From positions 62,001 to 126,000 of the forward strand of contig JAYVUK010000015.1 of assembly GCA_043787975.1 (NCBI GenBank): a stretch of DNA of 64,000 bases. The letters are read 5' to 3'. Position numbers and translations under genes: made by a program. Position 1 is the stretch's first letter. The number at the start of each line of letters is the position of its first letter. A model generated the notes under the pieces. The model saw only the letters and a program-made list of their open reading frames with translations. It was not told where the DNA came from and did not search any database. Of the stretch, positions 42,282 through 50,853 are shown one piece after another. The DNA comes from JAPLDA01 sp043787975 (GTDB lineage Bacteria; Bacteroidota; Bacteroidia; AKYH767-A; 2013-40CM-41-45).

Positions 42282-45200
42282 TTATTGATCACAGTTAAAT
42301 ATATCAAAGCCACGTTGTGCTAAAAACTTCCTCATCTCTTCCGGTCTATGCGGTGCTTCACTCTGCCAGAATTTTTGATATGTAAGCTGTGCATGCGGCA
42401 TATGTCGTGTACTTGCATAGTCACAGACATCTCCGGTCATGGATCCCAAATACTGAATAAATTTCGTTTTTGTATCCCACCAAATACCCGGATTTGTACT
42501 CCGTGCTATATGACATGACCTGCATGAGGGTGCAACGACATCCAGGTAAAACTGACTTGGAACAATATCGTTTGCAGCTGATACATGATTATAATTTTCA
42601 GGCGTGTTATTATTCCATGAATCTTCCGCTGCTGTTCCGGCGGGAGAAACAACTGCATTGTCAATAAATGCCTGCCCCGGCACAGCAGGTTGATTGGCGT
42701 AAGATGCATTGATAAAATCTCTAATGGCCTGTGTCTTTTGCACAGACAAAACAGCATTGTTCAGTTTCCTGATATTCTCTTCCTGGTTGTTACGTGTGTA
42801 TCCTGTGGCAGTGGAATACCAAAATGATTTGGCATCAAACGGTAAAAAGTTTGGCATATCAGGAGTGTTCGCAGGATTATTAAAATAGTTTTGCAGATCA
42901 GCAGGATGGGGATAATCATTTGTATAACTCAGTATGGCGCCACCATGACAATTGATACAAAGTCCCGGTACAAATTTGGCCGGGTTTTGATCCAATTGTA
43001 CACTGCGAAGTAAGAAACCATTATTGGTATCAAAAACGTAAAACTTAGTAACATTTACTCCGCCAGGTACAATCGGAGAATACTCCATACATACAGTCGC
43101 AAGAGCGTTGGTTTTATTTATTGCATCGACATCATTGGTGAAATTTGTAACGTAGAAGGAAGAGGTTCCATTAAACGTTTTCTGATGCATGTCTCTCCAA
43201 AATCCCAGATCACCGGCATTAAGGTACTTGGCATTGATATCACCGGTTCCATCATCCGGATGAATTGCATTCGGGACTCCGCAATCCCTGCAGTTGACAT
43301 ACCCATTTTTATCTTTCCATTCATTAAAAGTAATCGTGTGCGGAATAGGATTTGTAGCACATGTATAACCATATGCGCCTATTGCCTGATAGTAATTATC
43401 ACACTCAAAAGCAACATTTTGCTCCAAAGGGGCATTTTGCTCCAGTGTCAAAAAATCAGTCGTATGAAAATCAAATGGTCCTCCGTTCGGAAGCATATTT
43501 AGTTTGACAGCGGTGAGATCATACACAGGTCCTGGCATGTGAGGAGGAATACTTGCCGATCCGGGAATAACCGGTCCGGTCTGAACATTCAGTGTGTTAA
43601 TCACAATTGGATGTATCCCGTTACGAATTACCTGGATGGTAATAGTGGTATTCGAAGGCAAGTTGACAATCGGAAAACCATTGGTAAGATCGTGTGACTG
43701 TATATTCGATTCGATTTCGTATGTCTGAATTATTCCTCCTGTTGCTTGCGGAACAAAAAGTTTTATAGATACCGGATCGGGAATAGTAGTAACCGAATTA
43801 GCTGGATTATTTAATAGAACGATATACGTTCCGGTATTAAACTCAAGGTCTGCGCTAAGAAACGAAAACCGGTTCGTAATGCCTTTGTAAAAATTTCCAC
43901 TCTTATTAGCAATACCAATATTTTCCCACAAACCTGTTGATTCATTATAATCATAAAGAGAAATACTTTTCGGAGATTTTTTCAGTTGAGATGATGATAC
44001 GGGTAAACTTAATTCCGCTCTTGCCGTGTTTGCAAGATTATACTTGATCGAAGGATTACTTTTGTTACGTATCTGTACATCAACGGCTGCAAAACTTTCC
44101 AACCTTACATTCTTGCCATCCCTTACACCTCCCAAATTACCAGGCATTTGTGAACTTGCTTTAGCTATGTCTACGGAACGCAATGAAACAAAAACAGGTA
44201 CAGTGACTACTGCTCCTACAGAATCTACAATTGAGTTATGCGGAATTAACAGATGAGCCGGACTGCGCTTCGATTTAGCTTCATTAAACTTTGTGTATTT
44301 ATCCGGCCGTTCAGTAATGGAAATATCCAACGCAGGATCAAAAATCTCTGTAGTCGTCCCCACCAATTCGTATACTTTATCAATGGCATCGTTCGAAAAT
44401 ATTTTAGAGCAAAGTGAAAAACCCGGACTCACTACGTTGAGTACATACCGTTCTTCACCATTTTCAGGAACCTTAAAATTGAAATATCCTTGCTTGTCAG
44501 TTTTTGTTTTATATTTTCCATTCACCGTTATAATTGCATTTGCAATCTTCGCTACACCACCCATGTTAGAAACAGTACCGGAAAAATTAACCGTTCCATC
44601 TCCACCGACAATATCATAGTTCCTGTAATCGACACCACCTAAACTGTCAAACACAAAGAGGCTCATCTCATACCTCCCATTCACAGAAGGTAATTGCCAT
44701 TGTATTTCGGCAGTATCCTTCGATTTAAATCCCGGAAAATTTCCTGACGGAATCCATTTGTAATGCAACTTGTTTTTCGAGTCGGTTGTTACATCAGCAG
44801 CCAGCTGTACTTTATTTCCCGCTCTGCATCGAAGCAGTGCTCTGCCTGAATCATTGTACGCTACGACAGACTGAATTCGTGGCGAGGAATTCGCAAAAGT
44901 CAGATCAATTTGATTCTGTCCATTGAGAGATGCAGAAACTTCCGCCTGCTGGCATGTTGCAGTTATCCTTCCTTTGTCTGCAGGATGAATTCCGGCTAAC
45001 ACATAATATCCTTCCGTGTTGCAAACAGACTGCATGGAAACATTCGTTTCAACATGTATCTGCGTGTGTATATCAATATCATACACCTTTTGATTGTAAT
45101 ATCCGGCTCTGCCGTCTTTTAAGAGTACAACTCCCCATATGTAATCCTTCGTTCCTAAATTTATTTTTAACGGGCCCGGATAATTATCAGAATAAACAAT

Positions 45201-45542
45201 ATTAAAATCATAACTTGAAACAACATACCCTTCCTTGCTCAAGCCTATTTTATATTTCCCGGGTTTCAGTTTTTTTGTACAGTAGTTTCCATCAATTTTT
45301 GTCAGCACTTCATCTTTTAATGTTCCCGTCTCATCCTGAATGGATACTTTAATACCCGGCAAATAGATTTGTTTTCTCTTTCCATTTTTGGTGATTACTT
45401 CCGTGTACACACTTCCACGGATACCTCCTTCTTTTGTTTGCATTCCATCATTATTCGTGTAGCCGGTATTTAAAATTACAATACATACGATGACAAAAAA
45501 CATCGCAATTACTAATTGAAATTTTTTCATTATCTTTTTCAT
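42282..45542 (-). CDS. Secreted multidomain protein with carboxypeptidase-regulatory domains and two CxxCH haem motifs
   Basis: Product of 1086 residues with an N-terminal signal/anchor (residues 1-30). CarboxypepD_reg-like domains lie at about 38-115 and 325-395 (KTKTDKQGYFNFKVPENG), with a PKD-like part between. A long beta-rich middle follows, then a C-terminal cytochrome-like region with CINCH (about 862-866) and CRSCH (about 1007-1011). A possible distal Met ligand is in RHMPHAQ. It would be loaded with two c-type haems in the periplasm and act in extracytoplasmic electron transfer or a haem-enzyme reaction; that is inference. No T9SS tail is visible. It is first of the three-gene cluster. 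Confidence 0.82.
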   Translation of the reverse strand: MKKIMKKFQLVIAMFFVIVCIVILNTGYTNNDGMQTKEGGIRGSVYTEVITKNGKRKQIYLPGIKVSIQDETGTLKDEVLTKIDGNYCTKKLKPGKYKIGLSKEGYVVSSYDFNIVYSDNYPGPLKINLGTKDYIWGVVLLKDGRAGYYNQKVYDIDIHTQIHVETNVSMQSVCNTEGYYVLAGIHPADKGRITATCQQAEVSASLNGQNQIDLTFANSSPRIQSVVAYNDSGRALLRCRAGNKVQLAADVTTDSKNKLHYKWIPSGNFPGFKSKDTAEIQWQLPSVNGRYEMSLFVFDSLGGVDYRNYDIVGGDGTVNFSGTVSNMGGVAKIANAIITVNGKYKTKTDKQGYFNFKVPENGEERYVLNVVSPGFSLCSKIFSNDAIDKVYELVGTTTEIFDPALDISITERPDKYTKFNEAKSKRSPAHLLIPHNSIVDSVGAVVTVPVFVSLRSVDIAKASSQMPGNLGGVRDGKNVRLESFAAVDVQIRNKSNPSIKYNLANTARAELSLPVSSSQLKKSPKSISLYDYNESTGLWENIGIANKSGNFYKGITNRFSFLSADLEFNTGTYIVLLNNPANSVTTIPDPVSIKLFVPQATGGIIQTYEIESNIQSHDLTNGFPIVNLPSNTTITIQVIRNGIHPIVINTLNVQTGPVIPGSASIPPHMPGPVYDLTAVKLNMLPNGGPFDFHTTDFLTLEQNAPLEQNVAFECDNYYQAIGAYGYTCATNPIPHTITFNEWKDKNGYVNCRDCGVPNAIHPDDGTGDINAKYLNAGDLGFWRDMHQKTFNGTSSFYVTNFTNDVDAINKTNALATVCMEYSPIVPGGVNVTKFYVFDTNNGFLLRSVQLDQNPAKFVPGLCINCHGGAILSYTNDYPHPADLQNYFNNPANTPDMPNFLPFDAKSFWYSTATGYTRNNQEENIRKLNNAVLSVQKTQAIRDFINASYANQPAVPGQAFIDNAVVSPAGTAAEDSWNNNTPENYNHVSAANDIVPSQFYLDVVAPSCRSCHIARSTNPGIWWDTKTKFIQYLGSMTGDVCDYASTRHMPHAQLTYQKFWQSEAPHRPEEMRKFLAQRGFDIFNCDQ

Positions 45543-45865
45543 AGGCTGGCAAAACTTAGAAACTGAAAAATAATTAAACCCACTTTTATAACTGTAAACT
45601 TCTTTCAGTGAAAGTATGCATGTGTTGCACCACTTTCAAAGATGATTTTCACTTAATAACAAACCAAACCACTTACAAGTGGGTGAATATAACGATGTTT
45701 ATTAATAATAACCTAGTAAATAGTTAACATTGAATTTATTATTAACTTAAAGAGAAAATACTAAAGGATGCAGTCAACATATAAATGAAAGGAAAAGAAT
45801 GAAGGGAAAAAAAGTCTTAATTATTCCTCAATCGTCACGCAGCAGAAAATAATTGCAGATTTTTT
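45543..45865. other. A/T-rich gene-free stretch
   Basis: About 320 bases upstream of the di-haem protein gene and the tRNAs. I see only small dyads (CTTTCAGTGAAAG near 45601; CCACTTACAAGTGG near 45669) and no gene or word array. Confidence 0.6.
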
Positions 45866-45873
45866 TTACTTTT
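45866..45873 (+). promoter_or_regulatory. -7 box TACTTTTG of the tRNA-Leu pair
   Basis: Exact TAnnTTTG box 40 bases before tRNA-Leu(GAG). No clear -33 TTG at standard spacing. Confidence 0.5.
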
Positions 45874-45913
45874 GCAGCCCGCTTCTTTGGAAGTTAATTC
45901 AGAAAAAACTATT

Positions 45914-45993
45914 GCCCAGGTGGCGAAATTGGCAGACGCACCACTTTGAGGGGGTGGCGGGCAACCGTACGAGTTCGACTCTCGTCCTGGGCA
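45914..45993 (+). tRNA. tRNA-Leu (anticodon GAG)
   Basis: Acceptor arms GCCCAGG/CCTGGGC, D-arm with AAATTGGCAGA, anticodon stem CCACT/GGTGG with loop TTGAGGG (anticodon GAG), short class II variable arm, T-arm ACGAG-TTCGACT-CTCGT, discriminator A. CCA is not encoded. Reads CUU/CUC codons. Confidence 0.95.
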
Positions 45994-46008
45994 CAAACTA
46001 ATTTGAAA

Positions 46009-46100
46009 ATGAATTAATTTGATAATTTGATAATTAAGAATGCGCTATCGCTTATTTATTTACCAATTATCAAATTATCTCATTGGCTAATTATCAAATT
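46009..46100. repeat. GATAATTT octamer palindrome between the two tRNA genes
   Basis: AATTTGATAATT occurs at 46016-46027 and 46024-46035 (overlapping). Its reverse complement AATTATCAAATT occurs at 46065-46076 and 46089-46100. It fills the tRNA spacer. Confidence 0.85.
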
Positions 46101-46104
46101 GCCC

Positions 46105-46188
46105 GCCCGCATGGCGAAATTGGCAAACGTTGCGGTCTCAGAAGCCGTTGGAGTTATATCCTTGTGAGTTCGACTCTCACTGCGGGCA
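46105..46188 (+). tRNA. tRNA-Leu (anticodon CAG)
   Basis: Acceptor arms GCCCGCA/TGCGGGC, D-loop AAATTGGCAAA, anticodon stem GCGGT/GCCGT with loop CTCAGAA (anticodon CAG), class II variable arm, T-arm GTGAG-TTCGACT-CTCAC, discriminator A. CCA not encoded. Reads CUG. Lies 111 bases after tRNA-Leu(GAG), probably in one transcript. Confidence 0.95.
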
Positions 46189-46194
46189 CAGTTA

Positions 46195-46270
46195 TAAATT
46201 ATTAATTGTGAATGATGCATTATAAATTTATCCGGAACCCATTCATAATTTATAATTCAGCATTTATAAT
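46195..46270. repeat. ATTATAAATT palindromic words
   Basis: ATTATAAATT (46219-46228) and AATTTATAAT (46247-46256), plus partial copies on both sides, between tRNA-Leu and the convergent S9 peptidase gene. It may also help end transcription. Confidence 0.65.
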
Positions 46271-46273
46271 TTT

Positions 46274-48334
46274 TTATTTCAGGTACTTATCCAGCCATCC
46301 GAAAAAAGTTCGCTGCCACATCACACTGTTTTGTGGTTTCAATACCCAATGTCCTTCATCGGGAAAACAAAGAAAGCGTGCCGGAATATTTTGTAAGCGT
46401 GCTGCAGTAAATGCTTCGATGCCTTGTTCAACAAGAACACGAAAATCCTTTTCATTGGAGATAATAAGAATCGGAGTGTCCCAATTTTTTACAAAGTTGA
46501 TCGGAGAGAATTTTTTGTAGTTATCAGGACGTGTTGTATTCCATGCCGGTCCGCCGAATTCATGATTCGAAAACCACAACTCCTCCGTTGCTGCATTCTG
46601 GCTCATCAAATCAAAAACACCATCATGCGCAATAAATGCTTTAAACCGTTTGTTGTGATGTCCCTCCAGCCAATACACGGAATAACCTCCGAAGCTGGCT
46701 CCCACTGCACCAAGCTTATCTTTGTTCACATAACTTTCTTTCGAGACAGAATCGATGGCGCTTAGTAAATCTTTCATCGCTTGTCCGCCCCAGTCACCGC
46801 TGATCTCAGCATTCCACGCCGTTCCAAATGAAGGAAGCCCTCTTCTGTTTGGTGCTACGATGATATAATCGTTGGCAGCCATCAATTGAAAATTCCATCG
46901 ATAAGAAAAAAACTGGCTCACTGTTGTTTGTGGGCCACCCTGGCAATACAGAAGTGTCGGATATTTTTTTGTCGCATCAAAACCGGGAGGGTAAATTACC
47001 CAGGTGAGAATTTCTTTCCCATCGGTTGCTTTGATCATCCTCTTTTCAACCCTTGCCATTTTTACTTTCGATAACAAATCGGCATTCGTAAAAGTGATTT
47101 GTTTTGCAATTCCGTTTGAAAGGTTGATGCTGAAAAGTTCGGTCGGCAATAAAATACTCATCATGGAAGTGACCACAATATCTTCCTTCTTCGCATTCAT
47201 GACAACACTCAATGCGGTGTGGTCAACTTCAGCATTCGTAATTTGACGAATCGGTTTTGTGTTCTTCGGATTCAAGTCATACGAGAAGACCTGGTCTGTC
47301 GCGTTAATCCCTGAAAGAAAATAAATCATCTTGCCGCTTTCATTCCATTTAAAACTTTCTACATCATTGTCATAACCAACGGTGAGTTCCTTTTTTGATT
47401 TCGCTGTAAAATCATACACAAACATCCTGTTGCGATCCGACTCATTACCTGCTTCATTCATACTGAGCCATACGAGACGCGTTCCGTCATTTGAAAATGC
47501 AGGATCTTTATCATAACCGGGCATTCCTTCTGTCAAATTAGTAGTTGTATTTTTTTCAACATCATACAAGTAAATATCCGAGTTCGTACTGATAGCGTAT
47601 TCTTTTCCGTATAATTTCTTGCATGTATATGCCAACGTTTTCCCGTCAGCACTCCAGGCAATTTCTTCATCGCCTCCATCAGGTTTCAATGGTGAATCAT
47701 ATTTTTCATCCTTCATAATATCCGTTGCAGTTCCGATTTTTCCGTGATCGAATGAAGCAACAAAGATGTGGCTGAATGTTCCGTCATGCCAGCTATCCCA
47801 ATGGCGGAACATGAGATCATCATACAACTTTCCGCTGGCTTTCGGAAGATCAGGATAGATTTCTTTACCGAAAACATTTTCAATTTTGACATCCTGTGCA
47901 AACCAAATCATGTTTCCTGATTTTGAAATACCGTAGAGATTAATATCCTTATCCAGTTTACTTTCCTGTACTTTGTTGCTTCCGTCAGCATTCATGCTCC
48001 AGAGTTGGTTGCTTCCGCCACTATCATTCAGGTAATATATTTTTTTACCATCGTTGCTCCATCGCGGCATCGTTTCATTCGACAATGAATCGCCTGCTAT
48101 TTTTACAGCAGCTGAAGTAGCCACCTCCACTTTCCAGATATCCGTGTTTCCTTTGTTGGTCGCAAGTGTATAGGAGCGCACATTGTACAATGCCTGCGAA
48201 CCATCCGGTGAAAGTTGCGGATCGCTTATCCTACCCAGCTTCCAAAGAAATTCAGGTGTGATTTTTTGTCCGCTCACAATCGAACTACATACAATGCTGA
48301 GTGCAGCAACGAGGATGTAAATTTTAGTTCTCAT
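46274..48334 (-). CDS. S9 family serine peptidase (prolyl oligopeptidase/acylaminoacyl-peptidase-like)
   Basis: I start it at 48334, where a signal peptide begins (MRTKIYILVAALSIVCSSIVSGQ). The longer open frame upstream runs into the rnpB terminator. Residues about 30-430 are a WD40/PD40-type propeller (GSQALYNVRSYTLATNKGNTDIW, NDGKKIYYLNDSGGSNQLW, DGTRLVWLSMNEAGNESDR). The C-terminal alpha/beta-hydrolase domain has YCQGGPQTTVSQFFSYRWN, nucleophile GASFGG, the acid in ISNEKDFRV and His in FPDEGHW. It is a periplasmic dipeptidyl- or acylaminoacyl-peptidase that trims peptides. Confidence 0.93.
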   Translation of the reverse strand: MRTKIYILVAALSIVCSSIVSGQKITPEFLWKLGRISDPQLSPDGSQALYNVRSYTLATNKGNTDIWKVEVATSAAVKIAGDSLSNETMPRWSNDGKKIYYLNDSGGSNQLWSMNADGSNKVQESKLDKDINLYGISKSGNMIWFAQDVKIENVFGKEIYPDLPKASGKLYDDLMFRHWDSWHDGTFSHIFVASFDHGKIGTATDIMKDEKYDSPLKPDGGDEEIAWSADGKTLAYTCKKLYGKEYAISTNSDIYLYDVEKNTTTNLTEGMPGYDKDPAFSNDGTRLVWLSMNEAGNESDRNRMFVYDFTAKSKKELTVGYDNDVESFKWNESGKMIYFLSGINATDQVFSYDLNPKNTKPIRQITNAEVDHTALSVVMNAKKEDIVVTSMMSILLPTELFSINLSNGIAKQITFTNADLLSKVKMARVEKRMIKATDGKEILTWVIYPPGFDATKKYPTLLYCQGGPQTTVSQFFSYRWNFQLMAANDYIIVAPNRRGLPSFGTAWNAEISGDWGGQAMKDLLSAIDSVSKESYVNKDKLGAVGASFGGYSVYWLEGHHNKRFKAFIAHDGVFDLMSQNAATEELWFSNHEFGGPAWNTTRPDNYKKFSPINFVKNWDTPILIISNEKDFRVLVEQGIEAFTAARLQNIPARFLCFPDEGHWVLKPQNSVMWQRTFFGWLDKYLK

Positions 48335-48372
48335 ATTGATTTGTTTAAGCAGGGCGAAAATAGAAAATAAAA

Positions 48373-48401
48373 AACGTTCCGCTATTTTCATAACGGAACG
48401 T
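48373..48401 (-). terminator. Rho-independent terminator of rnpB
   Basis: ACGTTCCG (48374-48381) pairs with CGGAACGT (48394-48401); on the minus strand a T run follows. Located just past the RNase P RNA 3' end. Confidence 0.85.
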
Positions 48402-48404
48402 CTT

Positions 48405-48770
48405 ATAACCAACCTGTAAGCCGGGTTCTGTTTCGCCGAGGCGAATTCTATCATTTATCTTGTTCCGGCATCACTGCCGGAATCCATCAACCTACCCGCC
48501 AGTATAGAGCGAGCAGCTCACTGACTTATTTGGTCTTTCAACTCCTGAGGTTTACCCATTCCGAATGTCACCATTCGAAACCGTAAGCTCTTACCTTACG
48601 TTTTCACCTTTTCTCGCAATTGCTCGCAAGTAGTTATTTTCTGTGGCACTTGCTGTATTCAGTATTGCTACCGAAGCCTTCCCGTTAGGAAGCAGGATGC
48701 TCTGTGTTGCCCGGACTTTCCTCTCCCAATTTGCATTGAAAGCGATAGAACAGTTGGTTATTTTAAAGAA
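48405..48770 (-). ncRNA. rnpB: RNase P RNA, bacterial class A
   Basis: On the minus strand the region holds the conserved 5' core GAGGAAAGTCCGGGC (near 48713-48727) and the 3' core ACAGAACCCGGCTTACAGG (near 48414-48432). Helix P1 forms from AUAACCAAC near the 5' end and GUUGGUUAU near the 3' end. RNase P RNA is the catalytic part of the enzyme that cuts the 5' leader from tRNA precursors. Ends are estimated to within a few bases. It has its own promoter and a hairpin terminator. Confidence 0.95.
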
Positions 48771-48783
48771 CAGTTTGTTGGCT

Positions 48784-48812
48784 CAAAGATAGAAAAACTA
48801 GTCGACAGTCAA
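48784..48812 (-). promoter_or_regulatory. Promoter of rnpB
   Basis: On the minus strand: TTG, 18 bases, TATCTTTG, an exact match. The -33 element lies within the loop of a GTCGACAGTC/GACTGTCGAC palindrome. Confidence 0.75.
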
Positions 48813-48834
48813 CGGTCAACAGTGGACTGTCGAC
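48801..48834. repeat. Heptamer palindrome GTCGACAGTC...GACTGTCGAC
   Basis: Perfect 10-base arms (48801-48810 and 48825-48834) with 7-base words CAGTCAA, CGGTCAA, CAGTGGA inside. It is related to the ACTGCCN array inside the UbiD-family gene. Confidence 0.85.
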
Positions 48835-48920
48835 CAATTCTCAAAGTTTTCCTTTTTGCAGGTTCTTAAATTCTTTCCTATCATTGAAATCATTTTTTAA
48901 TTTTAAAAGAGAAATCCATT

Positions 48921-49871
48921 TTGAAGACTTTTTTATTTTTCGTGCTGTCAATGTGCATCATTACCAAACAGGTGAATGCTGGTAAAACAGATGATATTTT
49001 ATACCTGAAAAACGGAAGCATCGTTCATGGAATTATCCTTGTAATAATCCCGAACCAATCGATAAAAATTCAAACAACCGACCATCGTATTTTTGTTTTC
49101 AAGATGGATGAGGTTGAAAAAATTACCAAATCATCGCCAGGGTTCAACTGGAATAAAACATTTCCTCAATTTAAAAAACCGGAAGATGTGGTGTACCTGA
49201 AAAACGGGATTATTATGCGCGGGAACATTCTTGAAATCATTCTACCTGAAAATGTAAACATCCAGGTTACAAATAATGAGCGCTTGGTTTTAAAGATGGA
49301 TGAGATTGAAAAAATTGACAAATCAATTATTGAATACAACCCGGCAGATGATCATGACTGGGTAATGAATCTGGACCTGGGCTACCGTGCAGGAATAGGA
49401 AATGCTAAAAGCACTTTCAATCAGCAAAGTGTTCGTCAGAAAAACAGCGATTACGGATTATCCCTTCGGCTCAGTAACGATTATAAATTCACTGACCAGT
49501 ACCTGCTTGGGCTGGGTATTGGTTTCGAAAGGTATTTCAGCAATGATTTATATTCCGGAATTGCATTCATCCCGGTTTTCATCGACACAAAATTTTTATT
49601 CTTCACGAAAAGCGATATGGTTCCAAGTTTAGACCTGAGCATTGGTTATGATATCGGCCTGACAACCGATGAAACAACATTAGCCGATTATTCCGGTGGA
49701 CTTTTTATCAACCCGGCGCTCAGCTTCTATATTGCATCCGCTACAAATACATCCCTGAATTTCAAGTTTGGATATGAATACCAAAGTCATTCAATCATTG
49801 TTTATCAAATCCGGCCATCTATAGAAACTACAAGCGGTTACCTGACTTTAAGCGCCGGCATGAAATTTTGA
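48921..49871 (+). CDS. Outer-membrane-like protein with duplicated YLKNG...KMDEIEKI motif
   Basis: Product of 316 residues with a signal peptide (about 1-20, ending VNAG). Two tandem copies of a roughly 45-residue beta module follow: residues 25-70 (DDILYLKNGSIVHGIILVII ... FVFKMDEVEKITK) and residues 88-133 (EDVVYLKNGIIMRGNILEII ... LVLKMDEIEKIDK). The C-terminal 185 residues alternate as beta-strands (NLDLGYRAGIGNAKS, DYGLSLRLSNDYKF, LSAGMKF), like a small outer-membrane barrel. The family is a common uncharacterised one in Bacteroidota. A paralogue with a single module follows after 9 bases. Confidence 0.8.
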   Translation: MKTFLFFVLSMCIITKQVNAGKTDDILYLKNGSIVHGIILVIIPNQSIKIQTTDHRIFVFKMDEVEKITKSSPGFNWNKTFPQFKKPEDVVYLKNGIIMRGNILEIILPENVNIQVTNNERLVLKMDEIEKIDKSIIEYNPADDHDWVMNLDLGYRAGIGNAKSTFNQQSVRQKNSDYGLSLRLSNDYKFTDQYLLGLGIGFERYFSNDLYSGIAFIPVFIDTKFLFFTKSDMVPSLDLSIGYDIGLTTDETTLADYSGGLFINPALSFYIASATNTSLNFKFGYEYQSHSIIVYQIRPSIETTSGYLTLSAGMKF

Positions 49872-49880
49872 GATGCAATC

Positions 49881-50654
49881 ATGAAAATAAAGTTCCTGTT
49901 TCCCTTTTTCTTTTTCATGCTCACGCTCACTTTGAATGTGAAATCTCAGGATAGAAGGATTGATATCGTTTATTTAAAAAACGGGAATGATATCCAAGGA
50001 AAAATTATCGAGTGGACGCCACAGCAAATAAAAATACAGACTACTGATCAAAGCCTTTTTATTTTCAATACGAATGAAATAAAAAAAATATCAAAAGATA
50101 CCCTTGATTACCGGAGGAAGAATATCAAAAAATTCCTGGTTGATTTTGATATCAGCTATATGCTGGGTACTGGAAAAAGTGTTGCCGGCGTTTCGGGACA
50201 TAGTGAAATTCATACAAATAATTATCATGCATTCGGATTGAGATTTATTGAAGCTTACAAATTCTTGAAAAATTCTTCCATGGGTTTTGGTATCGGCTAC
50301 GAAAACTACACGACCGATGACAAAACTTATTTACCCAACACGGAATACATTCCTGTTTTTCTTCATGCCCGGACTTCCTTCCCATTGAAAGCCAACGTAC
50401 TTCCCGGATTAAATATGGATTTGGGTTATGACATTGGCATTACAACAGCTGAAGGGGTGATATTCAAAGGAGGAGCATTTTTAAATCCTTCATTGTGCCT
50501 TCAACTAAAATCGCAATCCGGACTTTCAACCTTTTTGTATTTCGGGTATGAATACCAAAGCCATTCCTTTAAACTTGAATTAGGAGCAGACGATGCTATT
50601 CCGTTTTTGCTGTCAAGTCATTTTCTCACATTCAGAGCCGGGATTGAATTTTAA
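49881..50654 (+). CDS. Paralogue with single YLKNG...EIKKI module and barrel-like C-terminus
   Basis: Product of 257 residues: signal peptide to about residue 23, one copy of the same module (DIVYLKNGNDIQGKIIEWTP ... FIFNTNEIKKISK), then a barrel-like region similar to its neighbour (FDISYMLGTGKSVAG, AFGLRFIEAYKFL, LGYDIGITTAEG and YFGYEYQSHSF, shared with the upstream protein's YEYQSHS). It probably arose by tandem duplication and is cotranscribed. Outer-membrane location is inferred. Confidence 0.8.
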   Translation: MKIKFLFPFFFFMLTLTLNVKSQDRRIDIVYLKNGNDIQGKIIEWTPQQIKIQTTDQSLFIFNTNEIKKISKDTLDYRRKNIKKFLVDFDISYMLGTGKSVAGVSGHSEIHTNNYHAFGLRFIEAYKFLKNSSMGFGIGYENYTTDDKTYLPNTEYIPVFLHARTSFPLKANVLPGLNMDLGYDIGITTAEGVIFKGGAFLNPSLCLQLKSQSGLSTFLYFGYEYQSHSFKLELGADDAIPFLLSSHFLTFRAGIEF

Positions 50655-50693
50655 TTTTTCAATTTCTATTTTCTAACTTACTTCCTCCGACTT

Positions 50694-50742
50694 CCATCCT
50701 CCATCCTCCATCCTCCATCCTCCATCCTCCATCCTCCATCCT
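50694..50742. repeat. Seven perfect CCATCCT heptamers
   Basis: Seven exact 7-base copies, followed by decayed copies CCATCTT and CCAACTT up to about 50780. It is the least degenerate array in the window and lies in the leader of the TonB receptor gene. Confidence 0.95.
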
Positions 50743-50853
50743 CCATCTTCCAACTTCTATTTCCATCTTCCAACTTCCCTTCTTACTTTTGCACACCTTC
50801 AGACAAATAAATTTCTGGTTGATCCGTCTTCAGGTTAATACAACTTCCATTTT

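Noticed and set aside
46274..48454. Longer S9 peptidase start at 48454
   Set aside because: The extra 40 residues would be encoded across the rnpB terminator and the 3' end of rnpB; the signal peptide at 48334 gives a normal protein.
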